From NCBI GenBank assembly GCA_934351255.1, contig CAKRJH010000013.1, positions 1 through 64,000 on the forward strand: a stretch of DNA of 64,000 bases, given 5' to 3'. Position numbers and translations under genes: made by a program. This document shows positions 8,065 to 16,405 of the stretch, piece after piece. Within the stretch, counting starts at the first letter, position 1. The number at the start of each line of letters is the position of its first letter. This stretch comes from an uncultured Lachnospiraceae bacterium. Its GTDB lineage: Bacteria > Bacillota > Clostridia > Lachnospirales > Lachnospiraceae. Under the pieces are notes generated by a model. That model did not search any database, was not told where the DNA came from, and saw only the letters and a list, made by a program, of their open reading frames with translations.

Positions 8065-10140
8065 ATGAGATTTCAGATATTACATGAAATAAAAGGGCGT
8101 ATGAGAATTCATCTGCTGTGCGGCCCGATGTCGGATCGCGGCGCAGACGCCCTGCAATATGCGTTAGGCCGGAGCAAAGGCATTCTGGAGGCCAAGGTGT
8201 ATGAGCGGACACAGGATGTGGTGATCCGCCATCGACTGGACAGGAAGGACCTGATCGATCTGCTGCGGCGGATGTCCTACGAAGACGTGGTGGCAGATCC
8301 TTCCAATGACGTCTTTACCAGCCGTGAGATCAACCGTACATATCAGGAAAAACTGGCAGGGAAGATCATTTTGCGATATGGCATGAAGTTGTTCGTGCCA
8401 TATCCGGTGTGTGCTGTGATGACTGCCGTCAAGTCTGCCAAATATATTTACCGTGGACTGAAGACAGCATGGAACCGGAAGATGGAGGTGCCGCTGTTGG
8501 ATGGCGTGGCCATCGGAGTTTCGGTATTCCGTGGAGACATTGGCACAGCGGGATCCGTCATGTTCCTGCTGGAGGTCGGAGAAATCCTTGAGGAGTGGAC
8601 GCACAAGAAGTCAGTGGATGATCTTGCGAGAAGCATGTCATTGAATGTCAATAAAGTCTGGAAACTGGTGGACGGCCGTGAGGAACTGGTGGATTCCAAT
8701 GAGGTGGCTTCCGGTGATCAGATCATTGTGCATATGGGCAATGTGATCCCGTTTGACGGCACGATCACCCGGGGCGAGGGCATGGTGAACCAGGCTTCCC
8801 TGACCGGGGAACCGCTTCCTGTCGCAAAGAAGGCAGACGGCTATGTCTATGCCGGAACGGTTTTGGAGGAAGGCGAGATCGTTCTGCGCGTGAAACACAC
8901 CGCAGGAGCGACCCGCTATGAAAAGATCGTGACGATGATCGAGCAGACGGAGAAACTCAAGTCTGAGATGGAGAGCAAGGCGGAGCATCTTGCGGATCGT
9001 CTGGTACCGTATACATTACTGGGAACCGGTCTGATCTATGGATTGACCCGCAATGCAACCAAGGCGTTGTCTGTGCTGATGGTAGATTTCTCCTGCGCAT
9101 TGAAACTGGCGATGCCGATCACCGTGCTGTCGGCGATCAAGGAAGCCAACAAGCATCATATCACCGTAAAGGGAGGCAAGTTCCTGGAGCGGATGGCGCA
9201 GGCAGATACGATCGTCTTTGATAAGACCGGGACATTGACCAAAGCACAGCCCGTGGTGCGCAGGGTGGTTTCTTTCTGCGAGGAGGATACCGATGAACTG
9301 CTTCGCCTGGCGGCCTGTCTCGAGGAACATTTCCCACATTCCATGGCCAAAGCCGTGGTCATTGCCGCGCAGGAAAAGGGACTGGTGCATGAGGAGAATC
9401 ACTCCAAGGTGGAGTATATTGTAGCCCATGGTATTTCGTCCCGCATCGGAGACAAAAAGGTGATTATCGGAAGTTATCATTTCGTGTTTGAAGATGAGTG
9501 CTGCAGGGTGCCGGAGAGCATGGAAGCAGAGTTTGAGCAGCTTCCAGATGACTGCTCCTGCCTGTATCTGGCGATGGACGGCCTGCTGGCAGCGGTGATC
9601 TGTATATCGGATCCGATCCGCGAGGAGGCAGCGGCCGTGATCGGCATGCTTCGAGAGAGTGGCTTTGACAAGATCGTGATGATGACCGGAGACAGCGAGC
9701 GTACGGCGGCTGTTGTGGCGGCACAGATCGGAGTGGACGATTATTACTCCGAGGTGCTGCCGGAGGACAAGGCGGCATTCGTGGATCAGGAGCATGCCCT
9801 TGGCAGAAAAGTCGTCATGATCGGGGACGGTGTCAATGATTCGCCGGCTCTTTCGGCTGCGGATGTGGGAATTGCCATCAGTGATGGAGCACAGATTGCC
9901 AGGGAGGTCGCTGACATTACCGTGGAGGCGGATGACCTGTATGGTCTGGTGACGCTGCGGGAACTGAGCCAGAAACTGATGCGCCGCATTCACAGGAATT
10001 ATGTGAATATCGTGGGGATCAATTCGGGGCTGATCGCACTGGGAATCACAGGAGTTATCGCACCGACCACGTCGGCACTTTTCCACAATACATCGACGGT
10101 ATTGATCAGTCTGCGCGGTATGCGCGGATGGGATATATAA
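8065..10140 (+). CDS. P1B-type heavy-metal-translocating ATPase
   Basis: The 691-residue protein is a metal-exporting P-type ATPase. It has the phosphorylation motif DKTGTLT (Asp about residue 386), the actuator TGEPLPV and the hinge GDGVNDSPAL (about residue 588). The N-terminal 75 residues look like a degenerate HMA domain without a CxxC metal site. The membrane metal site, normally CPC or SPC, reads SCALKLAMP (Cys about residue 343). The conserved HP of the nucleotide domain appears as PHSMA. These two deviations place it outside the classic copper and zinc/cadmium groups, so the metal is uncertain. It follows a small partner gene. Confidence 0.9.
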   Translation: MRFQILHEIKGRMRIHLLCGPMSDRGADALQYALGRSKGILEAKVYERTQDVVIRHRLDRKDLIDLLRRMSYEDVVADPSNDVFTSREINRTYQEKLAGKIILRYGMKLFVPYPVCAVMTAVKSAKYIYRGLKTAWNRKMEVPLLDGVAIGVSVFRGDIGTAGSVMFLLEVGEILEEWTHKKSVDDLARSMSLNVNKVWKLVDGREELVDSNEVASGDQIIVHMGNVIPFDGTITRGEGMVNQASLTGEPLPVAKKADGYVYAGTVLEEGEIVLRVKHTAGATRYEKIVTMIEQTEKLKSEMESKAEHLADRLVPYTLLGTGLIYGLTRNATKALSVLMVDFSCALKLAMPITVLSAIKEANKHHITVKGGKFLERMAQADTIVFDKTGTLTKAQPVVRRVVSFCEEDTDELLRLAACLEEHFPHSMAKAVVIAAQEKGLVHEENHSKVEYIVAHGISSRIGDKKVIIGSYHFVFEDECCRVPESMEAEFEQLPDDCSCLYLAMDGLLAAVICISDPIREEAAAVIGMLRESGFDKIVMMTGDSERTAAVVAAQIGVDDYYSEVLPEDKAAFVDQEHALGRKVVMIGDGVNDSPALSAADVGIAISDGAQIAREVADITVEADDLYGLVTLRELSQKLMRRIHRNYVNIVGINSGLIALGITGVIAPTTSALFHNTSTVLISLRGMRGWDI

Positions 10141-10161
10141 CCCTGAAAACAGGGGATGAGG

Positions 10162-10210
10162 ATCACGAAACCGGAATCTTTCGGAGAGGATGGTTTCGTG
10201 ATTTTTTTTT
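10162..10210 (+). terminator. Rho-independent terminator after the P1B ATPase
   Basis: ATCACGAAACC pairs with GGTTTCGTGAT across a loop of about nineteen bases, followed by eight T. It separates the ATPase unit from the fibre-like locus that begins at 10366. Confidence 0.88.
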
Positions 10211-10365
10211 CGGATAACATTCGGGAAAGTTGTTCGAAATTTACGTGATGCGTAAGACTTCCGGCTGTGGTGGGTAGAAAATTCATGGGGGGTATGATAA
10301 AATAATGACTATATAAATGGTCGAATTATGTCGATTTGTTACAGAAGAGAAGGAGCGGGGCAGAC

Positions 10366-11049
10366 ATGGCTGGAGCGTTACAAATAAAGCAGGGTACCAA
10401 GATGCGTGTGGCATTTGATGTACCTGCAAATCAGGAACCACAATTCAATATGATGAGTACCTTTAACAAGGCTCTGGATGAATCCGCGTTTCTGGTGTCC
10501 ATACCGATGCATGAAGGAAAGGCTCTCATTCCGGATGAGAATCAGAAGATGCTGTTTCGGTACGGAGAGGGCGAGGAGTCACAGGTGATCGCCGGATATG
10601 TTGATGACATTGTCAAGGAGGGGATCCGCCGTTTCTGGAAAGTACGCCGGGTGGCGGAGAACCGTCAGTTTGTCAAGCGTGTCGATGTTCGTATGAAGGT
10701 TGAACTTCCGATCACATTTATGCAGGATACCTGGGCATTGAATTCCCAGGGAGAGATCGACAAGGAAAAGGGTGAGACGGCCGATATCTCGAACAACGGT
10801 CTGGCAGTCTACATGAACCGCTGGTTCGATGTGGGCGAGTCATGTCGATTTACGCTGCCGAGGATCGGTACGGTGTCAGAGGGGCAGGATGCACAGGATG
10901 TCGTGGGAACGGTCTGCTGGACCAGAGAACTTCCCAAGGGCGGAAGTTATCGTTTCCTTTCCGGTGTCCAGCTTCGATTTTCGGATCTGCAGGAGCGGGG
11001 GCAGATGCAGAACTATGTGTCATTTGTAAAGAAAAGGTATAAACTGTGA
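10366..11049 (+). CDS. PilZ-domain protein, likely c-di-GMP effector
   Basis: This 227-residue cytoplasmic protein has a YcgR-like layout: an N-terminal beta-rich region (to about residue 95) and a C-terminal PilZ domain. The domain shows an arginine-rich lead (NRQFVKRVDVRMKVELP, with an R-x3-R spacing) and DISNNGLAVYM, matching the D/N-x-S-x-x-G half of the c-di-GMP site. PilZ proteins bind c-di-GMP and then control motility, secretion or polysaccharide machinery. ATG 10366 is chosen because GAAGGAGCGGGG precedes it; a TTG at 10336 is less likely. The next gene's GTG overlaps this stop codon, so the effector is translationally coupled to a membrane-anchored TasA-like protein. Confidence 0.82.
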   Translation: MAGALQIKQGTKMRVAFDVPANQEPQFNMMSTFNKALDESAFLVSIPMHEGKALIPDENQKMLFRYGEGEESQVIAGYVDDIVKEGIRRFWKVRRVAENRQFVKRVDVRMKVELPITFMQDTWALNSQGEIDKEKGETADISNNGLAVYMNRWFDVGESCRFTLPRIGTVSEGQDAQDVVGTVCWTRELPKGGSYRFLSGVQLRFSDLQERGQMQNYVSFVKKRYKL

Positions 11050-12101
11050 GAGAAGATGGGACAGGGAATCTTAAGGATTCCACACAAGAGAAGAATGATA
11101 CCGGTACTGCGGCAAAGTCTTCCCGTGGGAAGATGAGCCGAAGAGAGCGCAGACTGAGCAAACGGGCACAGCGTGAGCAGGTGATCCGGATCCGCGAGCT
11201 CGAAGAGATGATGGGTGAGTACGGTGAGGATGTCGATCCTGAGAAGATCGTCAGCATGTACGTGCCGCACAGAAAGCGGCGGATGATCGGTGCGGCGCTT
11301 CTGCGCATGGACCGGTGGAGACTTGCATTGCTGGGACTTCTGGTGCTGGTGCTGGTGCTGTTTGTGGCAGCATTTATGCAGGAGAAGATGGGTAACTTCA
11401 CCATCAACCTGAACCGATTGGAATTGTACCGCAAGGGAATCAGTATCTCGGATACCGGTGATTTCAAAGAGGCCACGGCAAAGCTGACAGCGAATGCCGT
11501 GACCGATGCAACCAACATATCCATAGAAGACATACCGGACGATGTGGACGGGCTGGAGGGAAGCCACAACGGCAAGAACTACATGGCCTACACCTATTAC
11601 ATACGAAACGCCGGCAAAGAGGATCTGGGATATGTGGCCAGGATCAATCTCGATTCCTGCGCCAAGGGAGCAGAAAAAGCAGTCCGTGTGGCCGTATGGC
11701 GCAATGGACAGCGGACCGTATATGCCGCTCCGGCAGCAGACGGTCAGGAGGAAGCAGGATGCACCAACTTTGCATCCGGTGAACTGGTGTGTTCCTACAA
11801 GGAAGACGATTTCCTGGTGGGAAATGTCGACAAATATACCATAGCGATCTGGATGGACGGAGACGATCCGGAATGCGTCGATGACATTATCGGCGGCAGC
11901 GTCCAGTTCAGCATGCACATTGATGCGGATTATGAGGACGAGACCAGCCTCGTATGGAAGTTTGTCAAGGATATCAAGGACACACTGACCGGCGACAAGC
12001 CGATCAGCGCAGCGGGTAACAGCGCTCCAAACGACAGCTACTATTCGGATGGAGAGATTACCTGGAAGAACAGGCGCAATCAGAACGACGACGCCGAATG
12101 A
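11046..12101 (+). CDS. Membrane-anchored TasA-like protein with charged cytoplasmic head
   Basis: The 351-residue protein has about 90 cytoplasmic residues that are highly charged (SRRERRLSKRAQREQ, predicted helical). One transmembrane segment (LALLGLLVLVLVLFVAAFM, about 96-114) follows, then an exported domain. That domain shares two landmarks with the secreted proteins downstream: an A-x-R-V-x-V strand (EKAVRVAVW) and a C-terminal IWMDGDDPECVDD motif. It lacks the Y-A-W-F cleavage signature, so it should stay in the membrane. It may anchor or nucleate a fibre made from the six secreted relatives, or couple it to the PilZ protein. GTG 11046 overlaps the pilZ stop (GTGA). Function is inferred, not known. 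Confidence 0.6.
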   Translation: MREDGTGNLKDSTQEKNDTGTAAKSSRGKMSRRERRLSKRAQREQVIRIRELEEMMGEYGEDVDPEKIVSMYVPHRKRRMIGAALLRMDRWRLALLGLLVLVLVLFVAAFMQEKMGNFTINLNRLELYRKGISISDTGDFKEATAKLTANAVTDATNISIEDIPDDVDGLEGSHNGKNYMAYTYYIRNAGKEDLGYVARINLDSCAKGAEKAVRVAVWRNGQRTVYAAPAADGQEEAGCTNFASGELVCSYKEDDFLVGNVDKYTIAIWMDGDDPECVDDIIGGSVQFSMHIDADYEDETSLVWKFVKDIKDTLTGDKPISAAGNSAPNDSYYSDGEITWKNRRNQNDDAE

Positions 12102-12340
12102 TCAAGATGTATCCGGCACCACAACTGCCGAATATATAAAATGTCCCGACGCGAAGGAACGATCTACAGGAGCCCTGCACGGAAATGAAATCCTCACCGG
12201 ATACGGTGATGAGGAACTCTTTCTACCGGGCCCGGTGGGAGTTTGATTTCGGTGCATGGAAGTGGCGGATCAGCCAGATGCGGAGGGGACGGGAACATAA
12301 TGAAAACAGGAATTTAATGAAGAAAGAATGGAGGTTAAGT
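12102..12340 (+). other. Gap before the first secreted TasA-like gene
   Basis: I see no convincing gene here. It contains an imperfect inverted repeat (ATCCTCACCGGATACGGTGATGAGGA, split around 12190-12215) with no T-run. It ends in ATGGAGGTTAAG, a ribosome-site-like sequence that leads directly into the structured repeat at 12341. Confidence 0.5.
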
Positions 12341-12474
12341 GTGAAAAATACCGCTGATGCGTATTTTTCGCACAGGCTCTTTGTGCCGCAGACGCCACAA
12401 AGCAGCCCTGATCGCGGAGCAAAATCTGACATTTTGCTCGCGTTCCTTCGACGCAAGCGTCTGCGGAATGGAGG
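12341..12474 (+). repeat. Structured dispersed repeat, copy 1 (four hairpins)
   Basis: This stretch is about 85 percent identical to the segment at 44096-44232. Four hairpins can be drawn: AAAAATAC with GTATTTTT; GGCTCTTTGTG with CACAAAGCAGCC; GAGCAAAAT with ATTTTGCTC; and TTCC-GACGC with GCGTC-GGAA. It begins right after GGAGGTTAA with a GTG codon and ends in GGAATGGAGG, the ribosome site of the gene at 12480. A reading frame runs from the GTG through the element and past the next start codon. Confidence 0.85.
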
Positions 12475-12479
12475 TAACC

Positions 12480-13286
12480 ATGGAAAATACACAAAGTGTA
12501 AAATCTCTAAAGAAGCAGTTGATGGCTGCGATCGCGATGGTGCTGGTGGCAGCAATCGCGCTGGGATCAAGTACATATGCTTGGTTTGTAAGTAATAACA
12601 AAGTAGATGCAACTACCAACACGATCAGTGCACAGTCTAATTCGGCATATCTGGTGATTGATACTAAGACAACTTCGAAGACATCTACTTCATCAGCAAC
12701 TGCAACAGAAACGGAGAATATTAAGCTTTATCCTGCACAGGTTGTAAATGGAAATGGTCAAACATATAAATTTGAATCTGCGTACGCGGCCAAAGCGGAG
12801 GTGGCTACAGAAAAAACGGATACTCGTTTTACAGTGGGAACAAATGGTACTGGTGAGGAAGCCGTTACAAATAAATATGCACATAAGGATACGTTTTATA
12901 TCGGAACCGGCGGATATGATGGCAAGTTCACAGATTTAAAGGTTTCAGATGTTGAGGTGACAGCTAAAACAGATGAAGCAAAAACTGTTGATATGACCTC
13001 TGCTATGAGAGTTTTAGTTGTTTGTGGTGATAAGTGGGTTGTATGGAAAAATGGAGCAGCAGTTAACACTGTAAATACCTTGACTAATAGTTCTCTTACG
13101 TTAACACCTAATGCAACGGACAACGTTATTGCGGATGATGTCTCTAAAGAAGATGAGAAGACTGTAGACGTGTATGTGTTCTATGATGGTGCAGAGTCTG
13201 ACATTACTAGCGATAACCTTACATTATTGAAAAGTTGTAAGGTGAAGGTGACTTTTGATGCTACTGCTGAAGAGTACGGCAAATAA
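12480..13286 (+). CDS. Secreted TasA/CalY-like protein 1 with SipW-type signal peptide
   Basis: The 268-residue protein begins with a positively charged lead, a hydrophobic core (LMAAIAMVLVAAIALGSS) and STYAWFVSNNKVDA. This is the SipW-class signal region, comparable to GTWAAFNDIKSK in Bacillus TasA. The mature part is Thr/Ser/Lys rich, has the MTSAMRVLVV landmark, and ends in a divergent form of the family motif, VYVFYDGAESDITSDN, without the cysteine found in its paralogs. The gene is visibly richer in A+T than its neighbours, which suggests recent acquisition or diversifying exchange. ATG 12480 is preceded by GGAGG; the long upstream frame is only the structured repeat. It is probably a fibre or surface-matrix subunit. 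Confidence 0.7.
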   Translation: MENTQSVKSLKKQLMAAIAMVLVAAIALGSSTYAWFVSNNKVDATTNTISAQSNSAYLVIDTKTTSKTSTSSATATETENIKLYPAQVVNGNGQTYKFESAYAAKAEVATEKTDTRFTVGTNGTGEEAVTNKYAHKDTFYIGTGGYDGKFTDLKVSDVEVTAKTDEAKTVDMTSAMRVLVVCGDKWVVWKNGAAVNTVNTLTNSSLTLTPNATDNVIADDVSKEDEKTVDVYVFYDGAESDITSDNLTLLKSCKVKVTFDATAEEYGK

Positions 13287-13325
13287 GCACAAGTATTATG
13301 TGATTTTTTGAATTGATCCTCATAC

Positions 13326-13348
13326 ACCCCGCAGTTGTGGTGCGGGGT
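13326..13348 (+). other. Inverted repeat between TasA-like genes 1 and 2
   Basis: ACCCCGCA pairs perfectly with TGCGGGGT around a seven-base loop. No T-run follows, so it may be an mRNA processing or stability structure rather than a terminator. Further downstream, CCCATATG and CATATATGGG (13367-13400) also form an inverted repeat around TTTTCTGCG. Confidence 0.5.
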
Positions 13349-13481
13349 ATATGCAAAAGCGCAGAACCCATATGTTTTCTGCGTTTTCGCATATATGGGC
13401 TCAAAGGACGAAGAGCATCTGTATGAAAACTAATACATGGAACAGGACAGAAGACAAAACGTCTTCTATCAGGTGATATCT

Positions 13482-14462
13482 ATGACAAATACAACTTCAA
13501 TCAATACATTGAGAAGAAAACTGATCGCTGCGGCGGTTTCGGTCTGTCTGGCGTTTGTGGCTCTGGCCTCTTCTACCTATGCATGGTATGTGGTGAACAA
13601 CCGGGTGGAGGGAACGACGAGTACGATCAGTGCGACGACGAATGGATTTATCCTTCAGATCGCTACGGCAGAACAGGGGGCACAGCATGGTGGCAATGAA
13701 ATGTCGCTGGCAGCTTCCACACAGGGCGGCCGGATCAGTCCGTCATCGACGGATGACATAAAAACGTGGTATGTGTGTCAGGGGTGGAATGATTCCGGAA
13801 AAGTGACTTCCTATATGAAACCGGATTTTGCCACCGGGGAAGATGTCAGACCTGGGCAGTATGGACAGAAAGATGATCCGCATTATGCGTATATCAAGAG
13901 TGAATATGTACTGTATACCATTACGGAATCCGGTCTGGCAGACGTCTATCTGGATGCCTCCGAAGGGACACCGGTTGTCGTGAAACAGAATGGAGCTGCG
14001 ACTACCGATACGATACCCAAATCCATGCGGGTGGGCATTACGACCCAGGCATTGGATGCAAATGGAAAGGATAGCGGAGAGGAAACATTAAAGGTAGTGT
14101 ATGCGCCGTATAAGGAAACCGGAAAAGGAAATGACGCCGATGCGATCGATGGATGGGCGTGCATTGGAAAGGGAGCTGATGGCGCACTGAGACCGGTACC
14201 TGTGACCTATCCATATATCTATGCAGATCATGATACAGACCAGAATCAGAAGTTGTGGACTGCGACGAAAGAGGGCGATGCGTATACCGTAGAGGAAGGC
14301 ACAGAGAAGATTGCCGCAAAGGTCGGATATAATGGCATCAAGGTGAGGGTCTATATCTGGATGGAAGGAACAGATGCGGACTGTATCAATAACGCTGCAG
14401 AGGAAGATACAGCTACGTATGATGTGACGGTATATTTTGCCGGAGTTGCGGCAGGGGAATAG
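13482..14462 (+). CDS. Secreted TasA/CalY-like protein 2 with SipW-type signal peptide
   Basis: This 326-residue protein, the longest paralog, has the lead LRRKLIAAAVSVCLAFVAL followed by ASSTYAWYVVNNRVEGTTS, a SipW-class signal region. The mature part contains IPKSMRVGITTQ and the C-terminal VYIWMEGTDADCINN followed by VTVYFAGV. These are the strands shared by all members of this locus. ATG 13482 follows AGGTGAT at five bases' spacing and is preferred over ATG 13437, which lacks a ribosome site. It is likely an exported fibre or matrix subunit processed by the peptidases at 20228 or 24631. It is cut off from the later paralogs by the toxin-antitoxin and remnant region that follows. Confidence 0.75.
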   Translation: MTNTTSINTLRRKLIAAAVSVCLAFVALASSTYAWYVVNNRVEGTTSTISATTNGFILQIATAEQGAQHGGNEMSLAASTQGGRISPSSTDDIKTWYVCQGWNDSGKVTSYMKPDFATGEDVRPGQYGQKDDPHYAYIKSEYVLYTITESGLADVYLDASEGTPVVVKQNGAATTDTIPKSMRVGITTQALDANGKDSGEETLKVVYAPYKETGKGNDADAIDGWACIGKGADGALRPVPVTYPYIYADHDTDQNQKLWTATKEGDAYTVEEGTEKIAAKVGYNGIKVRVYIWMEGTDADCINNAAEEDTATYDVTVYFAGVAAGE

Positions 14463-14549
14463 GAAAAGATTTAGTGTTAAATGTAATTCATACTTTGAAG
14501 CATCTGCACGTGAGAGTAGAGGCACTTTTGTTTTTGTCGATAAATTAAG

Positions 14550-14578
14550 TTGAAATAACACACTTAATATGCTATATT
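14550..14578 (+). promoter_or_regulatory. Promoter of the antitoxin-type RNA
   Basis: TTGAAA (14550-14555) and TATATT (14573-14578, preceded by TGC) are spaced 17 bases apart, close to the sigma-70 consensus. Transcription would start near 14585 and run rightward into the folded RNA. Confidence 0.75.
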
Positions 14579-14584
14579 AAACGT

Positions 14585-14711
14585 AAAGAAAGGCATCCGC
14601 GGGAACGGATGCCTCTGAGGAGCCCCACTCCAAAGGTGGAGTTTCCCGAGTAAACTTATTTCTCTATAAAGAGATGCCTACTCTGGTTGCGACAGAGTAG
14701 GCATTTTTATT
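14585..14711 (+). ncRNA. Putative antitoxin RNA of a type I toxin-antitoxin system
   Basis: A transcript of about 125 bases is predicted from the promoter at 14550-14578 to the terminator at 14674-14711. It contains AGGCATCCG/CGGATGCCT (14591-14614) and CTCC-AAAG-GTGGAG hairpins and no reading frame worth noting. It converges on the holin-like toxin gene and overlaps its 3' end, the arrangement of par/RNAII-like and RatA-like antitoxins. The stretch GAGGAGCCCCACTCC also loosely resembles the strand opposite the toxin leader around 14870-14890, which could give a second pairing site. Antitoxin function is inferred from position. Confidence 0.65.
14674..14711. terminator. Bidirectional terminator shared by toxin mRNA and antitoxin RNA
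   Basis: ATGCCTACTCTG pairs perfectly with CAGAGTAGGCAT around a seven-base loop. On the plus strand it is followed by TTTTATTT; on the minus strand the toxin frame ends just before it. Confidence 0.88.
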
Positions 14712-14823
14712 TGCGCTTGTTTCTCTTTTCGAAAAAGGCAAGCAACGCTAATATCAAGCTGCCAAAGGACATCAGTAAGGCTAATATCCCAATGAAAATC
14801 GAAATGATCTCATAAGCTGTCAT
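14707..14823 (-). CDS. Holin-like toxin peptide, type I toxin-antitoxin (Hol_Tox family)
   Basis: This 38-residue peptide has MTAYEIISIFIGILALL, then MSFGSLILALLAFF, and a basic tail EKRNKRK. One hydrophobic helix with MxxYE at the start and a lysine/arginine end is the pattern of the putative holin-like toxins (BsrE/TxpA/Fst relatives), which insert into the membrane. The Shine-Dalgarno GGGAGGTGG lies five bases before the ATG. A promoter sits at 14911-14939, giving a leader of about 80 bases, and a shared terminator lies beyond the stop. On the opposite strand, an RNA with its own promoter converges on it. The unit stabilises either the chromosome or a lost element. Confidence 0.85.
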   Translation of the reverse strand: MTAYEIISIFIGILALLMSFGSLILALLAFFEKRNKRK

Positions 14824-14910
14824 CGGCGCCACCTCCCTTCCTATGTATTCCGGTAAACCGGTTCATCGGCTCGGGAGGCTTCCACCCCTGTCATGGGTTC
14901 CATGTGACAG

Positions 14911-14939
14911 ATTCTATCATAATTAGATATCAATTTCAA
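14911..14939 (-). promoter_or_regulatory. Promoter of the holin-like toxin gene
   Basis: Read on the minus strand, TTGAAA (14934-14939) and TAGAAT (14911-14916) are 17 bases apart. Transcription would start near 14904, leaving a leader with an inverted repeat (GGAACCCATGACAGGGGTGG and the CCGGTTTACCGG palindrome) ahead of the ribosome site. Confidence 0.75.
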
Positions 14940-15268
14940 TGTAATTTACATTTATTCAAGGGGACAAAAGTGGTCTAGACCAGTCGGTTCAAAATGTGTT
15001 AAAATATTTCTAAACAGGAGAAACCACAATTAGGGGATTCATTGAGAAGATGCATCAGCAAGAGAAAGCGGAAGTTGTTAAATTATAAGAATATCGCAAC
15101 CAATACAACTACGGTGTTATTTGATCGTCTGGACAAGCAACAATAAAGTTATGCGTACATACAAGGCACGGTTCACAAAAGAACATGTGTCTTTTTTTGA
15201 TTGGGAAAATAGTTTTGCTCATGAAATGTGAACAATAAGTTGTAAGTGATGGTTATGATGTCGATACC
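14940..15268 (+). other. Degraded sequence upstream of the ATPase remnant
   Basis: No intact gene is present. Short frames such as FIEKMHQQEKAEVVKL (around 15038-15086) and NTTTVLFDRLDKQQ (ending with TAA near 15146) look like fragments of decayed coding sequence but I cannot assign them. The P-loop part expected for the ATPase at 15269 is absent, so this stretch marks a deletion or recombination junction. Confidence 0.5.
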
Positions 15269-16405
15269 GTGATCAAGAATATATCGCTTGTGGATCCAAA
15301 GCTGAAGTTTATCCCCGGTGAAACCGTCATCATATTTGATGAATTACAGGAATATCCGGACATTTCCACGTGTCTGAAATCATTTAACATTGACAGAAGA
15401 TACGATGTGATTTGCAGCGGTCCTATGTTGGGAATCAACTATAAGAAGATTCATAGCAACAGTGTTGGCAATAAAATGGATTACGAAATGTATTCTATGG
15501 ACTTTGAGGAGTTTCTGTGGGCGAAAGGATACAGACAGGAGCATATAGATGATATTTTGAAGCACATGACGGATTTCAAGCCATTTAGCGAAACGGAACT
15601 AAACACGTATAAATCGCTGTTTTTAGATTATTGTGTTTTGGGAGGAATGCCGGATGTCATCCGTGGATATATCGAGACGGGGACATTTTCAGGATCGACT
15701 GCGATACAGGAACAGATCCGGCTTGACTATGAAGAAGATGTCCGCAAATACGCTGAGGGATTGGATCAGGCCAAGATCATCAGTGTTTATCGTAGTGTCC
15801 CTGCCCAGCTCGCAAAGGAAAATAAGAAATTCCAATTCAATAAAATCGTCAAAAATGCGAGATCCAGGGAGTATACGGGATGCATTGACTGGCTGGTTGA
15901 CGCCGGCGTAGTGGCAGAATGCAAATGCCTGGGATGCCCGGAACTCCCATTAAAGGGGAATGTTGAAGAAGGAAAATTCAAATTGTATTATCCGGACACG
16001 GGACTTCTCATTGCTGCACTGGATGAAGAGGCGCAGGAAGACCTGCGTTTCAATAAAAATCTTGGAGTGTATAAAGGCGCCTTGTATGAGAATTTCGTGG
16101 CCGAGGCATTCCTGAAGCAGGGATTGGGATTGTTTTATTACAAGAAGGACAATTCTACCTTGGAGGAAGACTTCTTTGTCAGGTCCAAAAGTGAATTGTT
16201 GCCGGTGAAAGTCAAATCAAATGATGACAGATCGAAATCTCTGCGTTCCCTGATAAAGAATGAAAACTATAGGGATATAAAGCATGGAATCAAATTGGGG
16301 GATTTCAATGTCGGATGTGCTGACGGGATTTACACGTTTCTGTATTTTTGCGCATTTTTGATCAAAGCGTTTGTGAAGAGTCTGGATTCGGATGGCATCC
16401 AGTAA
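15269..16405 (+). pseudogene. AAA_14/DUF4143-type ATPase, 5'-truncated
   Basis: The readable part (378 codons) starts in the middle of a P-loop ATPase: Walker B is present (TVIIFDELQE, about residue 20) but the roughly 60-residue N-terminal region with Walker A is gone. LGGMPDVIRGYIETG, a winged-helix-like middle and a C-terminal DUF4143 nuclease-fold region (LYENFVAEAFLKQG, then GIKLGDFNVGCADGIYTFLYF) match the family. Such genes are common, often decayed accessory ATPases of unclear role in gut Clostridia. Without Walker A it should be inactive. The frame upstream continues a short way before 15269 without a good start. Confidence 0.8.

Noticed and set aside
12357..12479. Upstream extension of TasA-like gene 1
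   Set aside because: This extension is only the structured repeat read through; the ATG at 12480 has the GGAGG site and the signal peptide starts there.
13326..13348. Terminator between TasA-like genes 1 and 2
   Set aside because: The stem is good but no T-run follows, so it was listed only as an inverted repeat.
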